Shown: positions 12,673 to 22,624 of the stretch, piece by piece
Numbering within the stretch: position 1 is the first letter of the stretch
Layout of the letters: each line of letters opens with the position of its first letter
Notes under the pieces: generated by a model
Told to the model about the DNA's origin: nothing
Database searches by the model: none
The model's input: the letters and a program-made list of their open reading frames with translations, nothing else
Origin: Hysterangium stoloniferum
Taxonomy: Eukaryota; Basidiomycota; Agaricomycetes; Hysterangiales; Hysterangiaceae
Assembly: GCA_015178975.1 (NCBI GenBank)
Contig: WHVD01000007.1
Location: forward strand, 744,001 to 808,000
Direction: 5' to 3'
Length of the DNA stretch: 64,000 bases
Position numbers and translations under genes: made by a program

Positions 12673-13769
12673 GGTCACACTGCCAAGCTTATGGCATCTT
12701 TGGGATCGGCTTTCCTCTGCTGTCACGGTGCTCGCTGGTCAGATGTAGATCAGCCACCAACTACAATTACGCCATCGCTGTACAATGCAGTAATCAAATC
12801 ACCGCTACACACCAACTTGGATGAGGTTGCGTTGACATTTATTCTAAGAATTGCCCAATATTTATCATTCCTATGTGAAATTACCGTCCTCCTCGGCGAC
12901 CTTGGGTATATCGTGGACAACATCTGCCACGTGTGTCCACTGTCTGTCGAGGAGCTCACTGCGATCAGGGGGTGCATTGAATTCTGGATACAACTGTGCG
13001 TCGCAACATCACATCATTTTATCCTGCCCACCAAAAGAACAACAGACAAAATTACCCACACCGAATTTCCTTGTATGAATCTCCTATACAGCTTCTCGTG
13101 TGTTTCATCCACCAAGATCCCTGGTTTCGAGATATTTCTGGAGATGTATTGAAGGTCATAGTGGACGACACAGACCTCCATATAGCATCCTTGACTGCTC
13201 ATATCGATGAGGACACATCATATTCACTGTGACATAACATCTGGGTGCTGCAAACGTTCTTAAACGACAGCACGCTTCGCGCGGACCATATCAACCAGCT
13301 GAATGTGGTTTCTTCTCTCACTAAGGCCCTCATAAGGTATGTTGAGAATTTTTTACCTTCCGGAATGATCTCATAATCCGCTCATGTAAACATCCTCCCA
13401 GTCTGATTCTGACACACACGAGTCCAGATTCGTGGCTCATCTGGTCAGGCGAACAACTAATTGAGGTCAATCTGAACCTCATTGCTGGATCTTTCGATAT
13501 TGAATCTGCATGTACTACAGTGCGCAGTGTCAATATAATCACCACTCTTGCTCGTCTTCTCCCGCTGTGACGAAATGCATGGCTCAATCAACAATCAATA
13601 CCTCGGTGCCTACTTTGCAGGAGTAATCCTCGTGGCTCCTTCTTTCCTTTGCGTCATCGCCACACCTTTCACCGGTGTGTGCATAACATCCAAATCAGAC
13701 ACCGGATCAGTGTTGGAAGACCATGACTGGCCTGCCAATGCACTTGGTGTATCCATTCTGCATGCATAA
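12673..13769 (+). pseudogene. Family A copy A2, 3' part (rest of exon 3 to exon 5)
   Basis: The gene resumes after the copia element with the LYNAVIKSPLHTNLDEV block, then the ICHV..LSVEELTAIRGCIEFW block. A GTGCGT donor near 12994 follows, then exon 4 (CFIHQDPWFRDISGDVLKV, DDTDLHIASL), a GTATGT donor near 13337, and exon 5 ending at the stop at 13767-13769. Exon 4 has a TGA where the intact copies encode Trp in SLW, so this half is also disrupted. Confidence 0.78.
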
Positions 13770-13963
13770 ATTCTCTTGGATAACACCGATACATTATCTG
13801 AACCAGGAGGAAGGATAATAGTGTTACTCTTTACTCAACTCGCCTCGCCTTTGGGCAATACTTCTAATTTATATAAAACTACATAGTTTGAGGAATTCAA
13901 GCGTTGTGCTTGGTAACTTCTCTTTGATTCTATAACACACTTTGCATATTGGTGGGTGCTACT
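13770..13963 (+). other. 3' flank of A2, interrupted by FB1
   Basis: Bases match the sequence after the stop of A11 (47535-47740). The flank breaks off at 13963 where FB1 begins and resumes at 19684. About 80-100 bp of flank present in other copies are missing across the junction. Confidence 0.6.
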
Positions 13964-14040
13964 CACTACATGTCAATAAAGCATCTTAAGATTCTGTGTA
14001 TTAACTGATGGAAATGGGTCAGTATATAAGGAGCTCACAC

Positions 14041-14286
14041 AGATGTGATTCCTGAGATTCTTAGGGTAGATACATAGGATGTAATATGCAGATTATAGCA
14101 GTATTCACACAGAGGTGATTCTTAAGATTCTGGGTGTATATACACAAACCATGATATACAGACTATATAGGTACCCACACTGAGATGATTCTTAAGATTC
14201 CTGGGATAAATACATCCTACATGCTATGCAGAAAATAGATATACTCACACAGAAGTGATTCTTGAGATTTTTAGGGTAGACACATA
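14041..14286. repeat. FB1 subterminal tandem repeats, left arm
   Basis: Units of about 70 bp recur here and again at 14970-15110, each with a GTGATTCTTAAGATTC-like core, a TACATA block and a GATATACAGATTATA-like block. The inverted counterpart is 19120-19620. Confidence 0.7.
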
Positions 14287-14961
14287 GGAGGGTGTTTATA
14301 ATTACTATAATCTCAAATATTTACTAATAAAAGTCTTATTTTTACAAAACTCCATCTTTAAATAGTGATATCTATTCTGAAACAATTATATCATCAAAAA
14401 ACAACCATCAGAAATAGTTCTCCATATTACATCTTATACAACCCATAGTTATTTAACAAATTCCATTGTATATAATTTCCTTCCTTTTACAGATGCCTAC
14501 TAATACTTTTATTAGTACTTTGTTTTTTAAAAGCTGTAATGTAGCTATTTCCATGTAAAATATGTAAAATATTATTGAAAATTTTTCATTCCATAGCTGT
14601 CTTTATTAAGTAAAACCCCCTATATATTCTGGGTATGTTGAATCAAGTAGAAATCTGTTCAGATTGACAGATCCATTCCGAAGTAATACATATGTATTTA
14701 GAGGTGCCAATGATATACATATGCATGGAATGGACTATCTAAAGGTATCTACTTTTTAAAAGTATTAGTGTTTCAAACTACTAATTTTTTTTATTGTCTA
14801 CTCGTGTCTGGAAAGATTCTTTAGTTTGTAATGTATGAGAGAGTTTAAAACTCTTTGAAAGTTTTAAAAACCAAATTATGTTTGAATCACATCCCAGATG
14901 TTTAAATGACCTTTAGAGTATATTAGAATTTGGTATACTTAATAGTTTTCAGATATCCTCC
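14287..14961. mobile_element. MITE-like element, 675 bp, copy 1 (in FB1)
   Basis: The element runs from GGAGGGTGTTTATAA to ATATCCTCC. Its ends are imperfect inverted repeats (GGAGGGTGTTTATAA against GGAGGATATCTGAAA). It is flanked by ATA on both sides (14284-14286, 14962-14964), and the uninterrupted sequence occurs in FB2 near 35998-36015, where ATA is present once. There is no coding capacity. A 3-bp duplication and GG-starting ends fit a PIF/Harbinger-type MITE, but that assignment is inference. Confidence 0.85.
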
Positions 14962-15154
14962 ATACACAGCAAGTGATATACAGATTATAAGATAATTCAC
15001 ACAAAGGTAATTCTTGAGATTCTTAATGTACATACACAGAACATGATATACAGATTATATGGGTGTCTACACTGAGGTGATTCTCAAGATTTCTAGGGTG
15101 AATCAAATACAGCTGATCTGGAGATATTTAGGCAAATACATAGAGTAAAGCCTT

Positions 15155-15790
15155 ATGAGAATTAGGGAGATTGGGAGGATTGGGAGGATTAGGAGGATTG
15201 GAGAGATTGGGGGGATTAGGGGGATTAGGGGGATTAGAGGGATTAGGGGGATTAGGGGGATTAGGAGGATTAAGGGGATTAGGGGGATTAGGGGGATTAG
15301 GGGGATTGGGGGGATTAGGGGGATTGGGAGGATTGGGAGGATTGGGAGGATTGGGAGGATTAGGGAGATTAGGAGGATTGGGAGGATTGGGGGGATGGGA
15401 GAATTGGAGGGATTAGGAGGATTGGGAGGGTTGGGGGATGGGTGGATTAGGGGGATTGCGGGGATTGCGGGGATTGGGAGGATTAGGGGGATTGGGAGGA
15501 TTGGGAGGATTAGGGGGATTAGAGGGATTAGGGGGATTAGAGGAATTGGGGGGATTGGGGAGATTAGGGAAATTGGAGGGATTGGGAGGATTAGAGGGAT
15601 TGGAGGGATTCGTATATTTCACTGAGTCCTAGAAGTGAGTTGGGAAGGGGGATTGGGAGGATTGGGGGGATTGGGGGGATTGGAAGGATTGGGGGGATTG
15701 GAAGGATTGGGAGGATTGGTGGGATTAGGAGGATTGGGGGGATTGGGGGAATTAGGGGAATTAGAGAGATCAGAGAGATTGGGGGAATTG
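15155..15790. repeat. FB1 G-rich 9-bp array, left arm
   Basis: Tandem GGRGGATTR units (9 bp) fill about 15155-15610 and, after a short spacer near 15615-15640, about 15640-15760. All G-runs lie on the plus strand. Long frames reading Gly-Ile-Arg repeats are a product of the 9-bp period and are not genes. Confidence 0.9.
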
Positions 15791-16304
15791 GAGAGAGTTG
15801 AGGAATAATTCAACTCAATCCTAAACCTAATTCCTTTGTCCAACTCCTTGATATATTTCCCTCCATCTCTTTCCCAATACTCCCATCGCAATGTCCTCAA
15901 TCATTCTCCCAATACTTTCAATATCTCTTCTAATGTCTTCTAAACCATTCAATCAACTTCCAATACCTCAATACCTCTGCTAATGCCTTCTATCTCTCGC
16001 TGCCAGTACCTCCAACCTCTTTTCCAATGTCTAACCTCCCTCCTAATACTTCCAACCTCTCTCCCAACACTCTCAATCTCCTCCCAGACTTCTAATTTCC
16101 TCCCAATACTTCCATATCAATAACGCTGTAATGTGTAATCATGTCTATCCACATTTCACCAATTGCATACATAATTCTATCTGTTCCATTATACTCATAG
16201 TATCCCACTGTATACTCAACATCCTTAGTGACATCTGTTCTGTTCCTCTGTATTGTCCTTCTTAGTATCAAATGCATTCTACATCTAGAAGTTTCACTAA
16301 AAGC

Positions 16305-17114
16305 TGTTAGGATACACACACAGGGCGGGTCTCGTGAGAAACCCGCAGGATATCCAGTAGGACTTGGCTTCAGCTTATAGGCTGCTCCCTCGCTAGATCG
16401 TGTTGTCCAATTTCGAACAGGTGGACGGGAATCCCAGGGAGTCCGGGCGGGGTTCGTGGGTCGTAGATCGTAGGTCGTGAGGTCGTGAGTCGTGAGTTGA
16501 GATAGTCGAGAGAGAGAGATACGCTGGAGCCCGTGGGCTCCAACTAGTGCGAGCGGTGTGATTAGAGTAGGGAAAATATATTAGATTACTGGGGAGAATC
16601 TAAGCTAATTTTCTGACTGGATTGTATGTACAACATCTGCCAGTTTAAATAGACCATGGAGTGAATGAACATACTAATCCGGTAATAATGAAAATGAAAC
16701 TAACAAAACACAAACGGGAAATGTAAACACCAATTTTGGTGTTAGGAACGGAACGGAACGGAGCGGAGTCCGAATCGTGACACAGCATAACCCATAACGG
16801 GAAACGGAGCGGGAGCGGAGTCCTAATCGTGACAGGTCATTTGACTAAAACGGGAACGGGGCTCGAATAGAGCGGTGATGGGATTCTGAGCGGGATCCGG
16901 AGACTGATGCATGGGACGAAGACGGACATAGACAGAGACGGAGTCCGGGGGAAGTCCGGTTACTGATATGTGTCGTACTGAGGTTGAACGTAACAAGTCT
17001 TGACGTGACGGAGTCCGGGCGGGAAATCCTATAAACAGACGATTGGTGCTTGTGGCGCGTGGGGGCGTACAGGTTAGTGCCCGGAGTCCAGCAGGATTTG
17101 TCCGGGTCGTAACA
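16305..17114. mobile_element. Solo LTR in FB1
   Basis: This 810-bp block starts TGTTAGGATAC, ends GGGTCGTAACA and is flanked by AAAGC on both sides (16300-16304, 17115-17119). The empty site is readable in FB2 near 38190-38215. It shares the CTTCAGCTTATAGGCTGC core with the solo LTR in the copia element and has no coding content. Confidence 0.87.
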
Positions 17115-17219
17115 AAAGCAGTCAATATTTGAATACCCAGAATGTATAAGGTAGTGACACACCATACACTGTGAGGTGGTAATAGACTCTCATCATTCTT
17201 CTCTTTCTATTATTCTCCA

Positions 17220-18250
17220 AATGTATATGTACTTTACATGTGGTTTGCATAAAGTAGTGGTTTATTCCCCCTTATCACTCAATCTATTAGCTGTTTTTAT
17301 TTGCAACAGATATTAGTCCTACACTATTCAACTGTTGCACTGTTGAAACATGGCAAAGCATAGCCAAACTAAAAATTGCTACCAATGTGACTCAAATAGC
17401 AACTGCATAACAGCTAGAATAATTGCTATCTGAGGAATGAATGTGCAGAAGGTTCTGTTATAAACAATATCATTTTTGTGATGATCTGTATCATAATCTT
17501 ATAATGGTTATCACCATTCTCTTTAGTTGTGTAGAATATATGTAAACTATTGTAGTAAGATAAATTCCTATTACTATTAGAATGATATTTCCTTCTCTTG
17601 ATATATGTTTCATTGGCTTATAGAGCACTTCTGGTATACTCCATTACAATAATTCAGAATTCCAGTCATGATCTTTATAGTCTTTGTGGCAGTAGGATAA
17701 TATATAAAAAGTGTTAGTGCAAGGCAAACCTTGTTTCCAGTAGAATAACATTTCTTCCTTACTTGTATGACATGTTCATTTATTTAGAACTGTTTCAATG
17801 GTGTAGTAGTTCTACAGCCAGACCAGTTGAACAGTGTAGAACTAATATCTGCAGGAGATGCAAACAGCTAATAGATTGAGTACTGAGAGAGAAAAAACCA
17901 CAGCTTTTGTGCAGCCACATGTGAACTTGTTGTGAACTGAGATTTAAATGTATCTGAGAGAGTGGTGGAGTTGGAGTGTCCCTGAGAATAATAAGAAAAC
18001 TCTTGATCATGTATCACATTATCTGTCAACCTTCCTTTATTCCACATCTTACCACCACTTAATCTTTACTTCAATTGTTTTTTTTTCCTATGATTACCCC
18101 CTTTTAATCTTTTATATGTACCTCAGTCAATTTTCCCCATCATGTGGACTACGGTACATTATTCACAACTTAGTCTCTTTGTTACATTAGCATACTAAAT
18201 TTTAATTGGTAGTAATGCTATTTGTTATAGAGAAAAATAATGAGACCCTA
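17220..18250. other. FB1 centre, AT-rich and non-coding
   Basis: The centre holds a further, diverged inverted repeat: ACTCAATCTATTAGCTGTTT near 17277 and its complement near 17862-17882, with neighbouring sequence also pairing. No transposase or other gene is visible. The matching centre of FB2 (about 37080-38160) runs in the opposite direction. Confidence 0.6.
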
Positions 18251-18529
18251 TTTGAAACTCCCTATAAATCTCAGAGAGAATAAACAGGGGGTATTGGGAG
18301 AGAGGTTGGGAGTATTGGGAGAGACATTGGAGGTATTGGCAGGAGAATTAGAGGTATATGGAGAGAGAGATGGAAGGCATTAGAAGAGATATTGGAGGTA
18401 TTGTGAGAGTGATTGAGGACATTGGGATGGGAGTATTGGAAGGGAGATGGAGGAAAATATATCAAGGAGTTGGACAGAGGGTTTAAGTTTAGGATTGAGT
18501 TGAATTATTCCTCAACTCTCTCCAATTCA

Positions 18530-19115
18530 TCCAATCTCTCTGATCCTCCCAATCCCCCAAATCTCCTCAGTCTCCCCAATCTCCCAAATCCTCCCAATCC
18601 CCCAATCCCTCCAATCCCTCCAATCCCTCCAATCCCCCAATCCTCCCAATCCCCCCCAATCCCCTCAATCCCCCCAATCTTCTCAATCTCCCCAATCCCC
18701 CCCCCAATCCCCTCAATCCCCTCAATCCCCCCAATCTTCCCAATCTCCCCAATCCCCCAAACTCCCATAAGGCTTTACTCTATGTATTTGCTTAAAGATC
18801 TCCAGATAAGCTGTATTTGATTTACCTTAGGAATCATGAGAATCACCTCAGTGTAGACACACCTAATTCTCCCAATCCCCCCAATCCTCCCAATCCTCCC
18901 AATCCTCCCAATCCTCCCATTCTTCCCAATCCTCCCAATCCCCCTAATCCCCCCAATCCCCCCAATCCCCCAATCCCCCCAATCCCCCTAATCCCCCTAA
19001 TCCCCCCAATCCTCCTAATCCTCCTAATCCCCCTAATCCCTCTAATCCCCCCAATCCTCCCAATCCTCCCAATCCTCCCAATCCCCCCAATCCCCTAATT
19101 CCCATACTCTATGTA
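18530..19115. repeat. FB1 C-rich 9-bp arrays, right arm
   Basis: Two CCCCAATCC-type arrays (about 18540-18765 and 18865-19110) are the inverted counterparts of the left-arm arrays. A block with TTTACTCTATGTATTTGC and CAGCTGTATTTGATT-like sequence separates them and recurs after the second, so this end of the arm was internally duplicated. Confidence 0.85.
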
Positions 19116-19683
19116 TTTGCCTAAATATCTCCAGATCAGCTGTATTTGATTCACCCTAGGAATCTTGAGAATCACCTCAGTGTAGACACCCATATAATCT
19201 GTATATCATGTTCTGTGTATGTACATTAAGAATCTCAAGAATTACATACCTTTGTGAATTATCTTATAATCTGTATATCACTTGCTGTGTATGTATCTAC
19301 CCTAAAAATCTCAAGAATCACTTCTGTGTGAGTACATCCATTTTCTGCATAGCATGTAGGAGGTATTTACTCCAGGAATCTTAAGAATCACCTCAGTGTG
19401 GGTACCTATATAGTCTGTATATCATGGTTTGTGTATGTACACCCAGAATCTTAAGAATCACCTCAGTGTGGGTACCCATATAGTCTGTATATCATGGTTT
19501 GTGTATGTACACCCAGAATCTTAAGAATCACCTCTGTGTGAATACCGCTATAATCTGCATATTACATCCTATGTATCTACCCTAAGAATCTCAGGGATCA
19601 CATTTGTGTGAGCTCCCTATATACTGACCCATTTCCATCAGTTAATACACAGAATCTTAAGATGACTTATAGTCTATGGCCCC

Positions 19684-20108
19684 GCAGCGTGTTAATTCGT
19701 TGAGATAGAATCAAGAAAGTCATTGAACAGCAAAGAAACCCATAACAATCACTCACTAATCCATGCTGACGATTTATCTCAGTCAGATTCATCTAATCTT
19801 CAAAATCTATTTGCAATTTCCGGAATAGCTATCATCAGGTACAAAACTCTGGAATAAAGGAAGGCCCTTTCAATTGTAAAGGGACAGCATTGGGGGGATT
19901 TTATAAAGTATTTCTCTCCTTTCGAAACCTTGGCCGATGGTGGAGTACCCCACTTCTATGGGATCCAACTGGAAGAAATAATGACAATCACAAATATTGC
20001 ACAGAAAGTCAAAAAAACACCCCAAGGCACTTTTGCGACCCAAAGCGACAATAGTAGAGACACTGGATGACTCTCTGTAGCCCTGGAACTCTAAATTCTC
20101 AGTTTTAA
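19684..20108 (+). other. Continuation of the 3' flank of A2
   Basis: The block around CACTCACTAATCCATG (near 19750) and the ATAAAGTATTTCTCTCC block (near 19900) occur in the same order after A4, A5 and, reversed, after A13-A16. No gene is seen. Confidence 0.6.
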
Positions 20109-20364
20109 GTGACACTGCCAGTATGCCAATGGTTAAGTGACAGGGAAGCTGTCATGTCACCTTTCAAAAGTGGATGATTTGTCCTAAACGAAAAATTATG
20201 AACGAGGGTCAGGACCCTCGTTCATAATTTTTGGGAGTACCTCAATATGTCATATAATAATCCATATATCCTCTTCAGTTATTTGCTTCTGCCCTGCCAC
20301 TTGGCCCTCTATGATCCCTGCCATGTGTCACGAGTTAAACTAACTTTCCTTTTACAGTGTCACT
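20109..20364. mobile_element. Small palindrome-rich inverted-repeat element
   Basis: Ends are AGTGACACTG (20109-20118) and CAGTGTCACT (20355-20364), a perfect 10-bp inverted repeat. Inside are a TGACAG/CTGTCA hairpin and a long perfect palindrome at 20191-20232. The block interrupts A-unit flank sequence. No convincing target duplication is visible, so classification as a MITE is tentative. Confidence 0.5.
20191..20232. repeat. Perfect 42-base hairpin palindrome
   Basis: Two 20-base arms (AAAAATTATG.. on the left, ..CATAATTTTT on the right) pair without mismatch around a 2-base loop, AG. It lies in the middle of the small inverted-repeat element. Confidence 0.95.
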
Positions 20365-20414
20365 CTATGGGTGACTGTTGGAAAACGTAAACACAGAGTA
20401 ATGTGATTTGATCA

Positions 20415-21256
20415 CCCCGTTAGTCTCCTACGCAGTGCAGTCAGTTGTGCCTTGAAGGTGTGGAGGATCGCCTGGCGTGTTTGGCGGCCATTTGGAATCT
20501 TCACCCCATTGGTTGCACGTGCTGTGGCCCACATTTCAGTACATGGACTGGAGAGTGCTCTTACTGTCTGAGAGCTCATCGACATCTTCAAGTATTAAAA
20601 TTGAGCCGGGGTATTACTGTAGAGTCAGTTTGGAAAGGGTTGAGAGGAATGAGCTTCACAACCCAAAGACAGCTACACTGATGGAAAATTTGATGGTATA
20701 CAATCGAATGGTGTATGGAGACGACAAGGCCTTGAACAAGTTCCCAAGCATCTCACTCTGCCAATCTTATGGCATCTTTGGGTTCGGCCTTCTACTGCTG
20801 TTTCGGCACTTGATGGTCAGATAAGGATTGGCCACCAACTGAATTTACATCATCGCTTTACAATGCTGTAATAAAATCACCGCTATACACCAACTTGGAT
20901 GAGGTTGCGTCCACATTTTTTCTAAAAATGGCCAGATATTTATCATGCCAATGCCATCCACGTACCTTACTCCTCAGCGACCCTGGTTATATCGCGGAAC
21001 ACCTTTGCCCACGTGCATCGGCTGTCCGTAGAGGAACTCACTGCGATCAGAGGGTGTATTGAATTCTGGGTACAACCGTGCGTTGCGACATCATATCCTA
21101 TTATCCTCCAACCAAGCCCACAACAAACAAAATCCCATACACCGACTCTCCGTGGATGGATCTTTTATACGGCTACTTGTGTATTGTTTGCACCAGGATG
21201 CCTAGTTTCTAGATATTGCTGGAGATGTATTGAAGATGATGGTGGACGACATTGAC
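20415..21256 (+). pseudogene. Family A copy A3, truncated at both ends
   Basis: Begins inside exon 2 (the IEPGYYC-like block near 20595) and continues into exon 3 (SPLYTNLDEVAST-like, LSVEELTAIRGCIEFW near 21025-21070) and the start of exon 4. It stops at about 21250, where it joins 3' flank sequence. Exon 1, the exon 2/3 boundary and the C-terminal exon are absent or scrambled. A remnant. Confidence 0.65.
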
Positions 21257-22030
21257 TGCCCAGGACTCTGGTTTAGGTAGGCAGAATCTGAACCTTGAAA
21301 GGATCTGAATGCCATATGACTGGAATACTTCTCGAATCCCGCCATGCGTGGGTGGATCGTCGAGTGTCCAAACCTGGGTCTCATTCTTAACAGGGCCAAT
21401 GAATTTAGATGAATCCATCAGGTTAATGTTAAACAGAACATGGTAATGAATTCCATCTTGAAACTCACTCATATCTGTTCTAGTCATAGCAAACAGTTAC
21501 ACACCGGCGACCAAACACCCATTGAGGTAGTCTTTCCTCCTCTATTGGGTTGAGTTATAGTCAATTTACTACTCTCTTACATCCTTGCACACCCAACATC
21601 ATCAGTTGTAAATGCACACGAGGTCAACCCACTGCAAGACCACCCGCCACCCTTTAATTGTCAAATAGGTAGATACAAAATGTGGGTCAGCCACGTCAAG
21701 TGAGATACCCAGCTGTCAACTTCTCAACTTGCATATAATAATATATGTAATTATGCACTAATACACACACACCAATCTTCAAAGCATTACAATATGTCCA
21801 CTTTACAATATATATATATTATCAAAATTAGGGCGATAGAACAATGAAAAAAAGATGTTTCACGCGGGCAGTGGCTGGCAAGGTTTGATCTACGTTGACA
21901 TTGTCAAGTCGAACAGACAAGTCCTTAATTAATAACGTGAGCCTGTAAATTAGCTCACTGAGAAGGGCAGGGTAGTAATAAGACTATCCTGTGAGTAATA
22001 GTGACTGAATATTGCTTAGACGCACAATTT
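21257..22030 (+). other. A-unit flank between A3 and A4
   Basis: Bases 21380-21540 match 31540-31700, and 21655-21880 match 31795-32020 (TTGTCAAATA, then TCTTCAAAGCATTA). No gene is supported. Confidence 0.55.
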
Positions 22031-22624
22031 GTTAATAAAAAAGCCTGACGGACTCGCCACAAAGATGGATATTGGAGATAGACGCCAATTAGCATCACTA
22101 CTGAATTATTGGAATGGATTACTCGTTGGAATTACAAAAGAATTGAACACGAAGCGAATATTTCTGTTAGATATGGCCGGAGTCCAAACCGCCTGAGGCT
22201 ATACCTCACCAACACTGCCATGGATAACATCCAATGCACATATATTCTATCCATGGAGATGTCACTTCTGACGGAAAAAACTGGATTGCCTTGAAATATG
22301 ACGCTCAAAAACCCGGCAGATCGCACATTCTGCGGTGGCAGCCTATCAATTTTTTCTCAGCTGCCATTTGTGTTTCCTGCGGTAGACGATCTGATGAAGT
22401 GTAAGGAATGAGTGTAAATATAGGGTAGTAAGTTGAGAGTATCCTGCCTGTATTATTCAAGAAGGATTAGTGAGGCATCCAGTTGCTTAAAAGGAAAGGG
22501 TGGAACGGTGTTTATCTGCAAGAGCACGGCCACAGTGCTATCCCTGTAAATCAATTATCGGGGGCTATATTCGGCTTAAACGCGCAGCATTCCCTTCCCG
22601 TATGAGTACGACTGCTACCCACCA
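22031..22624 (+). promoter_or_regulatory. 5' flank of A4
   Basis: Contains the CCTGACGGACTCGCC box (about 22047), the conserved CCTGCGGTAGACGATCTG block (about 22376) and the start context ACCAATG at 22621-22627. Same layout as the flanks of A2, A5 and A11. Confidence 0.55.

Larger units (their letters stand above)
13964..19683. mobile_element. FB1: large foldback-like element with long inverted repeats
   Basis: Left end (CACTACATGTCAATAAA then CATCTTAAG) and right end (CTTAAGATGACTTATAG then TCTATGGCCCC) both lead into long inverted arms. The arms contain tandem copies of a block of about 70 bp built around GTGATTCTTAAGATTC, then 9-bp G-rich arrays, then a conserved spacer with AACTCCTTGATATATTTCC. 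Arm pairing reaches from the ends to about 16090 on the left and back to about 18270 on the right. The centre is AT-rich and I see no transposase. A MITE (14287-14961) and a solo LTR (16305-17114) lie inside. Drosophila FB and Galileo have this arm style; kinship to them is not claimed. A second copy, in inverse orientation, is FB2. Confidence 0.75.

Noticed and set aside
14041-15110. CRISPR-like array in FB arms
   Set aside because: The repeats are long, imperfect and tandem without unique spacers, no cas gene is present, and the splice structure of neighbouring genes is eukaryotic.
15155-15625. Open frame of 156 codons rich in Gly-Ile-Arg
   Set aside because: It is the translation of a 9-bp minisatellite; all frames on both strands stay open for the same reason.
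15155-19115. TTAGGG-like telomere repeats
   Set aside because: The period is nine with GGATTR cores and the array lies inside inverted arms of an element; it is not a TTAGGG hexamer run.
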